A stretch of 64,000 bases of DNA from Onchidella celtica (GCA_963931925.1 OZ007582.1:20123292-20187291); one strand, 5' to 3'. Positions 36,041 to 50,400 are shown, counted from the stretch's first letter. The notes: generated from the letters alone by a model not told the origin. A program made the numbers and translations.

Positions 36041-36521
36041 CTCAGGTTTCTAGTAGGCTATGTTCCAGTTCTCCATGGCAGATCGGGTCAGAAGCTACCA
36101 TTTCAAGATTTTAATTGACAGGGTGGCACAGCATGTTTTTGCAAAATTATGTGGATGTAGATCTAGATTCAATGCACGGTTTTACTTTTAGAATTTTAGT
36201 TTTGACATTTTAAGGAATACTTGAAATGTTTTCATGAAAGATATTATACCTGCTCACGCATGTAATGTAACTTGTTTGGAAAAAGGCGGGGGGGGGGGGT
36301 ATGGTCAGAAACACTGATACTGGGATTGGCAAAAAGTGTTTTCCGCAGGGTTTAGAACAAATTAATGTGTTTGCTTTCCCTGAAAATTTAAACATTTCAA
36401 TAATGTCAGAAATTCATTTTTTTGCAGCTCAGTGACTCACATGATGACAGTGCAGACATTTTGGCTGTTTTTCCAAGATTGCTCTTTGCCCTAAAAGCTG
36501 AAAAGATCTAAAGTTCTTGTC

Positions 36522-36573
36522 ATGTCCGGGAATACCTTTTTTTGCCAGGCATGCGATCGCACACTTCAGACAA
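36522..36573 (+). CDS. TUT1: TUT1 exon 1 (half zinc finger)
   Basis: [17 protein letters not shown], donor A|GTAAGT, phase 1. The intron splits the C2H2 finger: both cysteines are here and both histidines in exon 2. Confidence 0.88.
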
Positions 36574-39500
36574 GTAAGTATTTCATTCTGATACTTTGAT
36601 GGCCTCAGCCACAAGCCACCCAACTCTGAAATTTTGCAAATTTATCCCAGCCAATAACCCTGCGGAAATCTGACACAAAGGATTGATGTCAAGTTTGGGC
36701 ATAGGAATGACATTGTTCCTATATAGATCCTCCAGTTATGACATCACACCAATGTAGGTTTGATCCAGGGTATCCACCATTCCAAAAATCCTACCACTGT
36801 ACCAGCCCTACTATGGAAATCCTGCACAAATCTTCATATGATGATTGACACAAAGATGCGAGCTGAATTGTTCTGCATAGGTAGAAACAGAAGAGTTCAG
36901 TTTTTTCCACATAAATTACTCCTTTTTTTCCTGATTGTAAATTTGGGCAGTTTGTGGTGGAGACCGGATATTTTATGATATTTAAGTAAGTCTATTAAAG
37001 AAAAAAACAACATTATCATGGCACTGGAAAGATTTCCATATTACTAGTTAGGTTACTTTGTATTTGAGAGGTAGGTTTACGGACAGGATCAAGGGTCAGT
37101 GACAGGTTTGATAATATAGGTTCGGGATTAGGGATAGAATTAGTGATATATTTCTTTCAAGTTTTGATCATTTAAATATCTTTTTCTCAGACCCTTTTCA
37201 CACGGCACGGGTCAACCCGCATCTGCACTTATGTGCGGGGCCTGCGCAAACCTAAGGCTGAGATTTTCAATGGAGCCTTTCACACGGCGCGGGTGCGGGT
37301 CGTGCTTGTGCGCGGGCGAAATGGTTGCGCCGGTTCCCTAGTATGCAGGAATTTGTCCTTGGCTGCACTTTATCTCGCATTTCCTTATGATTCTTTTTTT
37401 TTTCTTCTGTAGAAACAGTATGGATACAGATATTGATATACAACTGCTAATATCAATCATTAGTGATAGGGAGGCCAGCTCTGTGGAACAAGTTCTTTCG
37501 TCAATCAAAGGATACATCGATAATGTACATCCATGCCTCCTCTTTTGTCGCAAATACAAGATATAGGAGGAGAAACCGATCACTGTCCATATTTCATGAC
37601 TGTAGAGTGTAAAATAGAATAAAAAACTAGAGAGATCTAAGTGCGGGTACGATTTTCACCCGTGCCGTGTGAAAGGGTATGCGGGTGCGGGTGGACCCGC
37701 GCCGTGTGAAAGGGGTCTCACTCTTGCTCCTTTTACAGATGTTAGTCTGTTTTCTGGAGATAACCGGATTCGGTAATAATAGCAGTAAATAAAGGCATTG
37801 CTACAATGTGTAACACAATTATCTATTTTAGTGACATAAACTCTGATGCACTCTAACTTACAGAGAATGACTTTGACCTGCACTGCAAGAGCAAGAAGCA
37901 CCAACTTAATGAGCAGGTTGCACGAGAACAAGAAGCAGCTCAACGCAAAATATTTGTGACGGGTTTTGATAAGGCCAAGGATGCACAGCAGTTACTGAGT
38001 ACTTATTTCTCTCGTTTTGGCAAAATCAAAAACATTGTCTTAAAAGGGAAACATGTAAGTTCATCTGTCTTTCTGCTTCCTGTCTGTTGTTTTTATTGTC
38101 AAATCATCATCATCATTGCCTTTCTCACCCTGGATCAGGGTATAGGCCACCAACAAACACTTTCCATCCCTCTCTATCATGGGCCAGCCTCTTTACATTA
38201 TTCCAAGTCTTTCCGCTTCGTTGCACATCATTTTCTCTGGCTCTTCTCCACGTTCCGCGCGGCCTTCCTCTTGATCTCTTGCCCTGGGGATTCCAGCCCA
38301 ATACCTTCTTCGTGATGCTGTTTCCTGGCCTCCTGAGAGTGTGGCCGATCCATCTCCATCGCCTCCTACCAATTTCCTCTCTGACTGGGCTCTGTCTTGT
38401 TCTTTTCCATACAATTTCATTGCTGACCTTGTCTGTCCATCTGATCTTAAGTAGCTTCCTCAAACATCTGTTGATGAAAACTTGGATTCTCTTTATGCAG
38501 GCCTGAGACGCATTCCAAGTCTCACATCCATACAACAGGACTGACTTCACGTTCGAGTTGAATATCCTCAGCTTTGTTTTTAGAGATATATCCTTGGTTC
38601 TCCAAATCTTGCTTAAGGACGTGAAAGCTGCCTGTGCCTTTCCAATTCGTGCTTTGACTTCTGCCTCTGTTCCTCCCTTATTGTCAATGATACTACCAAG
38701 ATAGCAGAAGGACTCTACATCTTCCAGTGGTTGATCTCCTACTCTGACTTGTGCGCTTGGGGGTGCAACAATTTTTAGGACCTTCGACTTCGCAGGATGT
38801 ATCCTCAATCCAATAGATTCTGAAATTTTGTTTAGAGCTGTAGTCTTTGCTTGCATCTGGTCGTGTGTGTGCGACAATAGTGCCAAGTCATCTGCAAAAT
38901 CTAGATCGTCCAGCTGTGTCCATGGGGTCCATTGTATGCCATTTCTTCCTCCACTGGTGGTTTCTTTCATAAGCCAATCAATCACCAGGACAAACAGAAA
39001 TAGGGACAGCAAACAACCCTGCCTAACACCAGTCTTGATATCAAAGCTGTCAGTAAGCTCGCCATCGTGTACGACTCTGCAACTTGTCCCGTCGTACATG
39101 CTCTTGATAAGGTTCACCATCTTCTCTGGGATTCCATAATGTCTCAATATTCTCCACAGTGTTTCTCTATCGATGCTATCAAAGGCCTTCTCGTAGTCAA
39201 GGAAGTTCACTATCAGTTGGGAGTTCCACTCTAGCGACTGCTCTACTATGATTCTCAGCGTGGCGATCTGGTCGGTGGTTGATCGATTACTCCTGAAACC
39301 AGCTTGCTCCTCACGAAGTTTTTGGTCTGTTGCATTCTGTATTTGCTTGAGAAGAATCCGATTGAAAACCTTTCCTGGGATGGAGAGAAGTGTGATTCCT
39401 CTGTAGTTACTACAATTGCTGAGGTCCCCTTTTTTTGGAAGCTTCACGAGGTGTCCTTCCTTCCAGTCCTTTGGAAACTTGCCTCCGATCCAAATCCTCG

Positions 39501-42500
39501 AGAATAGTGAGTGCAGACCCTCTGCAGCCCCAGCAGCATCTGCCTTCAGCGCCTCTGGTGGGATCTGATCTGGTCCAGCTGCCTTGCCTTGATTTAACTG
39601 CTTTATGGCATCATTAATCTCTGCTTTAGTCGGAGGGTCGCAACTGATCGGTAAATCATTTCTTGCGGGTAGAATGTCGGGTGGGTTGCTTGGTGGAGGT
39701 CTGTTCAAGAGGCTGTTAAAATGTTCTATCCATCTTTTTGCCTGAGCTTCCTTTCCAAAAATAGCCTTCCTGTTGTAATCCTTGACAGGAACTTCAGGTT
39801 TTCCATATTTTCCAGCAAGAGTCTTTGTAGTCTGGTAGAGGATCCTCATGTGTCCTCCTGTTGCTGCCTTCTCTGCTTTCACTGCTAACATTCCTATGAA
39901 CTCCTCTTTGTCTTTTTTAATTGTCAAATGGGTAGATACAAATCCAATGGTGGGCCTGTCATATTTTGGGAGCTCAGAACAGATGACATAACATCTTTTA
40001 TAAGTTAGATCTTTTATCTTTAAACTTGTTCTCAGATTTTTATTCAAGTAAAAAAACTTTCTGCCTCTCATGCTGATTTAATGCAAGATTCATATTGCAC
40101 AAATTGCCCGTATTATGTCTGAAAAATAAAAATTAAATTAAATTTTCTGTCTTTCTCTTTGAGGTACTTTGTAACACATTGCACATCATTTTCTCTGGCT
40201 CTTCTCCACGTTCCGCGCGGCCTTCCTCTTGATCTCTTGCCCTGGGGATTCCAATCCAATACCTTCTTCGTGATGCTGTTTCCACGTTCTCTTTACGTTC
40301 TCTGGCGTCAGGTCAGAAAAATCTGCTACTGGTAACATGTAATCCAGTACAACCTGTTTCATGAACTGGTACGCTAGCATGGTATCAGTGGGCGTGCACC
40401 TGTCGGTGCAAACGGCCAGGGCGGAGGAGGTTTCATCTAACCCAACGGCCACATGCTAGGGCACAATGTGACCGTCAGTACTTGAGTCCTTCATATTGGC
40501 CCCCGGTAGCGGTGTGGTCATAGGCTTGTTTGCCTAAATCACAGACGAAGAATTGAGCAAACTTCCCGGACGCAGCTTCGAAGCTGGCGGCAGCAGGCCA
40601 GTGGTTGATTGATAGGGCAGATGGCAATATACCGTCACTCTGGCCTGGATATCGTGACACAGAGCATCCACCAGTATTGGTGTTCTTTGGTTTGGGTCTT
40701 TCACCCTAGTCAGTTGGGACTGCGAGGCTGTGGAGTAGCCTACAGGCAGCCGGTCAGGCAATATGACTGTCCCTCTGGCATCCTCCTGCACCTGGATACA
40801 TTTCCAGTCGTCTTGACCCTGTCTTGCCACTTGGATAAGTTGTGTCCAGGCGAGAGAGTGAGTCTGATGTTTGCGCAGCTCTTTCTCACTATAAACAAAT
40901 TCTTTGCGCCAGTCTTAACACTCACCTCGTCTTCTTTCATCTTTGTCTCGTCTTCTTTCCTCTCAAAATTCCAACGGCGATGGGCGAGTGCGGTGGCAGC
41001 AGGTTTGGATAGACTGGAAGCTGTTAGCACAGACCTACACGTTGGTGGCTGTGGGCTATGGTCGCTTCATCGTCGATTGAAGTGGAGGCGTGGCGAGGCA
41101 GCACCCACAGTAGCTGAGCAGCCTTATTTAAGGATAGCACTGCTCACCTCAACTGAGGAAGGGGCTAGAAAAGGTGCCCTAAAGAAAGCCCACTTCACAT
41201 CACCCTGACTGGTATACCGCAACCAGTGGGGATCCCTTTTTGCGGTCGAAACAAAAAGAAATTCAGCTTACTCAGGCTAGGAGCCTGGAATATACGCACA
41301 CTACAGGACAACTCAAACAACCCGGAAAGACGCACTGCACTTATTGCCATTGAGCTCAGCAGGTACAACCTGGACATAGTGGCACTCAGTGAGACCAGAC
41401 TCCCTGATAGTGGCCAACTCAAAGAGCTCAGTGGTGGATACACCTTCTTCTGGAAAGGCAAGGGTGCAGTCGAACCGAGACAGCATGGTGTTGGGTTTGC
41501 AATTAAAAATGACCTTGTCAGAAACTTGCAGTCCATGCCAATTGAAATAAATGACAGGCTAATGACACTCATGATCCCAGTTGGGAAAAGCCAGTCAGCC
41601 ACCCTCATTAGCGCATATGCGCCCACCATGACAAACCCAGATGAAGCCAAAGACAAGTTCTATTCTGATCTAGAATCTGTCATATGCTCTGTCCCGGCAG
41701 CTGATAAGCTGATTCTCTTGGGGGACTTCAATGCTAGGGTTGGCTCCGAAATCTCAGCGTGGCCAAATGTTTTGGGCCCTCATGGAGTTGGTTCATGCAA
41801 TAACAATGGGTTGCGCTTACTTACTTTGTGCGCTGAATTTGGCCTGTTCATTACCAACACAAATTTTAGTCTCCCCGTGAGAAACAGAACGTCATGGATG
41901 CATCCCCGCTCAAAGCATTGGCATCTCATAGACTATGTCATTGTGAGGAAGACTGACAGAAAGGATGTCCTTGTAACAAAGGCGATGTGTGGTGCCGAGT
42001 GTGGAACTGACCACAGACTCATTGTTTGCAAGCTCAGACTAACATTGAGGCGCAATAGACGCCCTCAAGGGAAAGCGCCACCTAAACGCCTAAATGTTTC
42101 AAAACTCTGCTCAGCTGAGAAACAGAGCGAGCTCTCATCAGAACTCTCCTCAAAATTGGATTGCGTGACTTTTGACCCTGAGAACATTGAACAGAGCTGG
42201 ACTGACCTAAATACGACTGTACACTCTTGCGCCAGCAGCACAGTTGGTTTTCCTGTCCGCAAGCACCAGGACTGGTTCAATGATAATGATAATGAAATCA
42301 AAGTGCTCATCAAAGAAAAAAATAGTCTCATCCAAGCTCACTGCAGTGACCCCTCTTCCACAGCAAAAGCTGATGCACTGCGTGCATGTAAGAGTGTACT
42401 CCAGAAGAAGCTGAGGAAAATGAAAAATGACTGGCTTGAAGAGCGAGTAAGAGAAACTCAGAAATATGCTGACACAAACAACACTAGAAAGTTCTTTGAG

Positions 42501-45500
42501 AGCCTCCGAGCTGTGTTTGGACCATCCCGCTCTGGCACTACGCCACTTCTTGCGTCAGATGGTTCAACACGCATTGTTGAATTGAATGCCATAATTCAGC
42601 GTTGGGCAGAACATTTCGGAGGTGTGCTAAATCGGCCATCAAATAAATTATAAATACTGAGTCCATTGACCGCCTCCCTCAGACTCCTATTAATGCAGCT
42701 CTTGCCAAGCCATTCACAGCAAATGAGACCCGAACTGCCACAAATCAGATGTCCTTTAACAAGTCACCAGGCGTGGATTCAATTCCTGCTGAGGTGTATG
42801 CCTTCGGTGGAGGAAAGCTTATTGAAAGGTTGACCGAGTTGTTCAATCATATGTTGAAAGCAGGGAAGCTGCCACAGGACTTCAAAGATGCTTCAATCAT
42901 CCATCTGTACAAAAACAAAGGGGACAGCCAAGTCTGTGACAACCATCGGGGAATCTCTCTACTTTCAATTGCTGGCAAAATATTGGCAAGAATGCTTCTG
43001 AATCGCCTTCTTGATCACCTCTCGTCAAATGACTTGCTTCCCGAGAGCCAATGTGGCTTTCGTAAAGAGAGGGGAACGGCGGATATGATTTTTGCTGCCA
43101 GACAGATTCAGGAAAAATGCATGGAACAAAATAAAGCGCTGTATATCACATTTGTTGACCTCACAAAAGCATTTGACACAGTGTGTCGTGAAGGCCTCTG
43201 GAAAATCTTGGCGAAGTTTGGGTGTCCACCCGAATTCATCACAATAGTGCGCCAGTTTCATGATGGCATGCAAGCTGCAGTCAAAAGCAACGGCAGTGTT
43301 TCAGAGCCCCTTGCTGTCACAAATGGGGTAAAACAGGGTTGTGTCTTAGCCCCAACTCTGTTCAGCATCATGTTCTCTGCAATGCTACAAGAAGCCTTTA
43401 GCTCTCCTCCTCAAGGGGTAAGCATCAAGTACCGAACTGATGGCAGTCTATTCAACCTCAGGAGACTTCAGGCAAAAACCAAAACCAAAAGTACTCAAGT
43501 CTGTGACCTACTATTTGCTGATGATTGTGCACTTCTGGCACACGATGAGGATAGCATGCAAAACTGTGTTGATAAGTTCTCTAGTGCCTGTGACAACTTT
43601 GGCCTCACAATAAGCACAAAGAAGACGGAAGTGCTCCATCAGCCTACTCCAGACGACAAGTATTCTGTGACCCCAAATATCAGACAGTCTTCTGAAGGTG
43701 TCAGAGAACTTCACCTATCTTGGCAGTACACTGTCTTCCGCGGCTCGTGTTGATACTGAAATTCTCTCAAGAATCAGCAAAGCCAGCTCTGCATTTGGCA
43801 GGCTTCGAAAGAGAGTATGGGATGTTGCCGGCATTCGCACAGACACTAAGCTGAAAGTGTACAATGCTGTGGTCCTTCCCACCCTACTCTATGGGGCTGA
43901 AACCTGGACAGTGTACCAATCGCATGCCAGAAAGCTAAATCACTTTCATCTGGCCTGCCTTAGAAAGATCCTAAGGATCAAATGGCAGGATAAAATTCCA
44001 GACACTGAGGTCCTCAATCGTGCCAAGGAATTGAGCATCTTCTGCCACCTGAAAAAAATTCAGCTACGTTGGGGAGGACATGTTGTCAGAATGCCCGACT
44101 CCAGACTCCCTAAGCAAATCTTCTTCTCTGAGCTCTCCAATGGAACGAGGAATGTTGGGGCCCCAAAGAGACGTTACAAAGACACTCTCAAGCAATCACT
44201 GAAGGCCTTTGCCATTGATGTGAGTGAGTGGGAAAAGCTCTCTCTTGATCGTGCAAATTGGAGGGCGGCCCTTACCAGAGGCAGCAAAGCATGGGAAGCT
44301 GACAGAGTCCAGCAGGCTATCAAAAAAAGAGAACGGCGCAAGAAAAGGCCCAGTGGTACTGAACCAACGGAGCACTCTTGTCATTTATGCGGAAGGGTCT
44401 GCAGGGCAAAAATAGGACTTATCAGTCACATGAGAAGCCATAAGTCATGAAAGAACAGTCTTTCCATTCTGTCCTCTGTGTCCTTTAGTTCTCTTTATTG
44501 TCCATGTGTTGAAATTCTCAACAATTTCTGTTCTTTATTCCTCTGGTGTTGTTAAGGTCATCATCATACCTGATGGACGAACTATTATTATTACTTTGTA
44601 ACACATAAGCAACTTATTTCTGCAGATGAAGTTTCTTATTACTGAAATGTAGAGACCACACTGTTCTCTTAAAACTTCTTGTTTTGAGGCAAAGCTGAGA
44701 TTTTCCATTATTTTCCAGCATATTACATATAATATGTAATAATTTACATTGTTAATTTTCACTTTTCACATTTGTGTATTGTTTTTACTTTAAAAAAAAA
44801 TCTGGGCAATATTATGAAAGCTTTTTGTTCTGATTAAGCCTTCTAATTTGTAATGTTTGACAGGTCGGTTTCAAAACACACACACAGACACATAATCTAA
44901 AAAAACCCAAAAAAAACAGGGTTTGTTTTTTGTTCAATCTATGATATCTGTATATTCCAGGGCAGCGGATTTGCTTTTGTTGAATTTAAAGAACCCGAGG
45001 GTGTGAAGCAAACAGTGTCACAAAGACATCATAAATTCAATGGATTCTCACTGTATGCGAAGAAGTTTGTCTACCAACCTCCTAAATGGGAAAGCAAACG
45101 TGTGCTTCGGGAACAGCATGAGAAAGAAGAAAGGAAGAAAATGACAGAGACACATAATGAAATGATGGATGTGTTGATGTCTGTGGAGAATGTGAGTTGT
45201 GATGTTTGAGTTGCTTCTTTTTCATCTTCTTGACTGTCCAGATGCTAGTTTCATGATTTGTAAGGTAGGAAAGGGTAATAATTTTTTTCAGGGGCATTTG
45301 ACCACCAGCCCTGTATGAGCACAATTCAGTAGACTACTGTGATTGTTTCTGTAACAGAGGAACGAAAGCAAAAATTTGTGGCATAGTTATTATTATTATA
45401 ATTTTTTTTTAAAAAGTAAAGTAGTAAATAAAATATGGCTATCATAAACTGCCTTTTATATGTAAATTTTGATGTAGCATATGCTAGTACCTTTTCAGTT

Positions 45501-47404
45501 TCGCTCTTCATCTGTTGAGCGGGTGGTTTGTGGGTGCTTCTGGTGGGGCCTCCTTCTATCGTATCATTGTGCTGATGTTCTGTCTATTGTCTTGCGTCTT
45601 TCTTGCACAGTATGGCCATTATCGTGTTGATGTGCTTGCTTGAAACTCAGATTCAAACTGTTTACAGTGTTATGCTTAGTTTATCAAAGATACTAGAAAC
45701 AAAGAGATTGGACACTACCTTCTTCTGGCCTATTAAAATAGCGTTTATATCTGGTCATGGCACTGCCCACTCTTGGCGTGCATCGTACAATGGAGTTGCA
45801 TAAAAAATAAGACACAACACCAATCGGTTTTGCTTCCAGAGGCAATATCACTCTCAAAATATTCTTGAAATACGTAGCATCTAATTAATAATGAATTTTT
45901 CAATAAAGCAAAGCAAAAACGGGCAGGTGAAGGAAGGAAAAAGAGAGAGAAACAGATTTTTCTTGACATGGCAATGGCATAGATCTAGAATGTGAGTGCG
46001 GCTTTCCCAGCCTCTCTCATAGCAGGTTATTTTTAGCCTACCAAAAGCGCTTGAAACTCTACTGCTAGTGTTTGTACTCCTATGCTTCTCTGTTGCAACG
46101 GTTGATGTGTTTATCGACGGGTAGTGTATTTTTCATAAATTTGGAGAAGAAAAAAAAGAGGAGGAAGGACAAGAAGAAGGAAAATCCCAGGTTATTCTGT
46201 TACTATTAAAGGAAAGTTCTTAAACGTTTTCAAAAACCCATCATAGTTCCCGCTATTGTTTTCTTTCTTATTTGCATTTGCCCCTAGGAGACAGGGTGCG
46301 CGAGTTACGTCATAAACGGAATATCCAGCCTCGATTCCATCTTATTCTAAAAATATACTAGAAACTATCTTCCGTATGATGGTAAATTAATGAAACAATT
46401 GTGACATTGTTACCACATTTAAAAACGAAAAGAATAGCCAGAGGTTTCCTACAACGAATTACTTTATAATTACAAAGTATGAGACTTCCAGCAAGGTCTT
46501 GGGTGAGAGCTGAACACTGAACAAAACTCAGCATTATTTCTAGTCGGCTTTGGAAAAAATACTGTTGTTTAGGTCTCTCACACATTGGCCTCCAGGTGGC
46601 GCTTTTAAGCTTTTAACAGTTTAAAATTTCACAAATAAACATCTGACAGGGGAAAGATCTGTGTAAAATATTTGCATCTGTACAGTTTTGAATAAAAACT
46701 TTTGCAGATCTGGAATGAATTTTGCGATATGTTAAAAATCCTTAAATTACCTTCCTGTAGATTTCAGACCACCTTAGGAGTATAGGATGTGCTGTGGGTC
46801 CATGTAAGAAAATAATTCTCTCATGGATCCATAAGCATAGTGCTTCTTTTGGATGTATGTGAAATCCACATATTCATTTAAAATATCGTTAATATGATTC
46901 ACAACATAGTCATGAAAGACATTCTGTGTCTGTCGGTGTCACATCCATGTAAGCACATTGCATGCAAACATATTAGTATCTCACTTACACTCCATTATTT
47001 ATTTGATTTACATTCAGCTGTCTGGACAGATCAGTTTGGTTGCAGAACGCTTGAAACTTTCACCTGAAGACAAGAAAATGCGGGATGAAATCTGCAGTGA
47101 CCTGACCAGAATCTTGTCTCCTTACTTTGAAAGTGAGTTGAATTAGTTCCTGGTCTAGACCACAGAAAATTTAGTTATCACATGATATTGGGAACTGGAA
47201 TCAGATAGTAGGGTGTCTATCAGGCATATTTTGGATACTGGGTTTCTGGGGAATATTGAAATTGTCAGGAAGATTTTTGTTTTGCCTCTTTTGTTGTTGT
47301 GAAATTTTAATTTTATTTTATTGTAGAATTTATTTATAGTTTTTGGTGTAACTTTTTGCTAATGCAGAGTTTTGCAAATTACAGCTGTATTATATCTATC
47401 CTTC

Positions 47405-47440
<36 letters not shown>

Positions 47441-50400
47441 CCGCATTTCAAGAGTAGACAATAGAAATAATATTTATTTGCAAATTCCAAGGAACACTAA
47501 AAAGCATCTTTGTGAATGGAACCTTAGCCTTTGTTTGAAAATGATGCATGATCTGACATAGACCGGATGAGCAGGAAAATTTTAACAGAAGAGAAATAAA
47601 TGCAAATGTGAAGAGATTCCTGCTCAGGACTTTATACAAGTGTGAACCAGTTATTGACAAAACTTTCTTTCAGTAATCACAATTAAATGTATTAATCCTG
47701 AACAGAAGGGAAACACAGTGCAAATCTAAAGAGATACCTGCTCAGGGCTTTGTATAAGTGTGAACCAGTTTCTAAAGTTAATTACCATTATTCACAAACC
47801 TTTCTTTCAGTAATTGCGATTAAATGTACATAATACTTAATAGTCCTGAAATGTCTATTGATGAAGTTCATATATCTTTAGACTGCACCGTGTACCAGTT
47901 TGGGTCATCTGTTAATGGATTTGGGGCCAAAGGATGTGACCTCGACCTCTTTCTTGACCTCCATGACCAGAGCTCGTCAAATGCGGAAGCCAAAAGAAAG
48001 GTGGGCATATATAGACTTGACTGTGGGAGATTTGAAAAAAAAAGACATTCAGGGTTAAAGTGCAGATTCTGGTTTCTACAAGTGATACTGCCTCACGCCT
48101 TTTGCGGATGCTGTTGTAAGTAATGATGATATTAGCTTTCTGTATGACATTACAAAATTTGTGATGGTGATATTAGTATTAAATATGGCAATGTAAATTT
48201 GCGCTGAGTTTCTTGTGACTAATGTAAAATGTAGGTTGGCATTGTGTTTCTTGTGTTTCTTATGACAGTGTTTGTATTAAACGTGACAATGTAAATTTGC
48301 ACAGAGAGTTTTTTGTGATAATATTAAAAGTAAGTTTGCACTATTTCTTGTGACATTGTTCATACTAAATATGGCAATGTAAATTTGCAGTGCTTCTTGT
48401 GACAATGTTAGATATAAGTTTGCACAGCATATTTCTTGTGACAGTGTTTGTATCAATTGTGACAATAATTTTAACTCTGCAGGGTTTCTGCGACAGTGTT
48501 GAATGTGTGTTTGCTCTGTTTCATCTTACATTGTTTGTATTAAATATGACAATGTAAATTTGCATTTTTAAATTTTTTTTTTCATTACAGGCCAAGGTTC
48601 AACTTCCTTTTCACAAAGATATTCCATCTCTGAGAATGCATGACCAAGGACCTTTGACTGTGGAACATCTGAAAAACATTGAGCTATATGATGTGGTATA
48701 TTGAGAGTTTTAATTTTATAATTGGAGATTTTGTTTTAAGATTGGGCAACTGATCCGGAAAATGACTTTTGGTATCAGGAAATTTTATTCTTTACCTCTC
48801 TTTACACTTTGCTGGTGGAAAATCACCTCACCTCACCTCACCTAGGCGTTGTCCACCCACTGCAGGATGTTTGCCCTCCGACAATGCTTTCCATTCTCTT
48901 CTGTCTGTTGTTTTCCTCATCCATGTTGTTCGTCCTCTCTTTGTAATGTCTTCCTGCCATCTTCTTCCTGGTCGTCCTTGCATCTTCTTCCTGGTCATCC
49001 TCTTGTTCTTTTTCCTGTCCTTGGCCGCCATTCAGTGCAGCGTTTTGTCCACCTATTGTCATTGATCCTCCCCACGGGTCCGGCCCAATTCCACTTTTGT
49101 GGTAGCATGAATTCCACTACGTCTTTTAGTTTTGTTTGTTAGAGTATGTCAGCGTGGGGGATTCTGTCTTGCAGTCTGATGTTAAGCATTTTTCTTTCCA
49201 TTGTCCTCTGGGTAGTTCTTACTTTATTCATGAGCTGTTTTGTGATCAGGGGTGGAAAATCAGCTTGATCAAATTTGTGTATTTTTGTGGCCTGGATCCA
49301 GATATATGGTTGGGCATGGTAGATAGAATTTGCAAGATTTAACTTGTCCGGGTTGGCTAGTGTACATAAAGCAGGGTTATCAGCCTGGTAGACTCAGCAA
49401 GGCTATTTCTGTATGGTCACGTTTTTTCCATTATTAGACCAACACTTATTTCTTTGTCTTAAATCTTTGTGACCATTTCTTAGGTTGACAAATTGTGTTT
49501 TTATAATCATACTAGACAACCCAGGGACCTGCTGGGTCATCCTTTGAGAGAAAACGCACCACCACCATGTATGTTTTCCCTACCAACAAAGATACTTGTG
49601 TAATTGCTGGATAACGAGAGGGGGTGCACCTCTGTGTTGCGAGCGAAATGTAGTAATGTCACAGAACATGTCACACAGTACACACAAAGCACTGTGTATT
49701 GTGAATGCAGTTCAGTCCATGTTGGGGTTGGTGCAGGTCCAAAAATTGCTACATATTTTAGGGTGCAAACAGACAAACAATAGGAATTTTAGTAGTATAC
49801 AGACTTGTAAGAGGCATCATAAGATGACATTTCTATTGTCATTTTCATCATCATCATCATTGCCTTTCTCACCCTGGATCAGGGTATAGGCCACCAACAA
49901 ACACTTTCCATCCCTCTCTATCATGGGCCAGTCTCTTTACATTATTCCAAGTCTTTCCGCTTCGTTGCACATCATTTTCTCTGGCTCTTCTCCACGTTCC
50001 GCGCGGCCTTCCTCTTGATCTCTTGCCCTGGGGATTCCAATCCAATACCTTCTTCGTGATGCTGTTTCCTGGCCTCCTGAGAGTGTGGCCGATCCATCTC
50101 CATCGCCTCCTACCAATTTCCTCTCTGACTGGGCTCTGTCTTGTTCTTTTCCATACAATTTCATTGCTGACCTTGTCTGTCCATCTGATCTTAAGTAGCT
50201 TCCTCAAACATCTGTTGATGAAAACTTGGATTCTCTTTATGCAGGCCTGGGATGCATTCCAAGTCTCACATCCATACAACAGGACTGACTTCACGTTCGA
50301 GTTGAATATCCTCAGCTTTGTTTTTAGAGATATATCCTTGGTTCTCCAAATCTTGCTTAAGGACGTAAAAGCTGCCTGTGCCTTTCCAATTCGTGCTTTG

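Larger units (their letters stand above)
33660..36521. promoter_or_regulatory. Divergent intergenic region between MTPAP and TUT1
   Basis: This 2.86-kb region separates the two start codons, so both promoters should lie here. I see no TATA box at a convincing position near either start. It holds a direct repeat pair and four GCCAACA palindrome copies. The 91 bp before the TUT1 ATG follow a possible AG acceptor (TTTTTTTGCAG at 36417-36427), so a 5' non-coding exon upstream is possible. Confidence 0.5.
40180..44592 (+). mobile_element. Second non-LTR retrotransposon with chimeric 5' end
   Basis: A 4.4-kb insertion bounded by ACTTTGTAACACAT at 40166-40179 and 44593-44606, a 14-bp target duplication. 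It reads endonuclease, reverse transcriptase and a terminal C2H2 finger on the plus strand, and ends in ATT repeats. Its first about 104 bp are an antisense piece of the RTE family. It lies in TUT1 intron 2, sense to the gene. The clade is uncertain (RTE-related or CR1/L2-like); two frameshifts show that it is dead. Confidence 0.82.

Noticed and set aside
39920..40071. N-terminal extension of the truncated RTE protein as a domain
   Set aside because: It lies outside the ATTGTCAAAT target duplication, so it is unrelated intron sequence that happens to be open.
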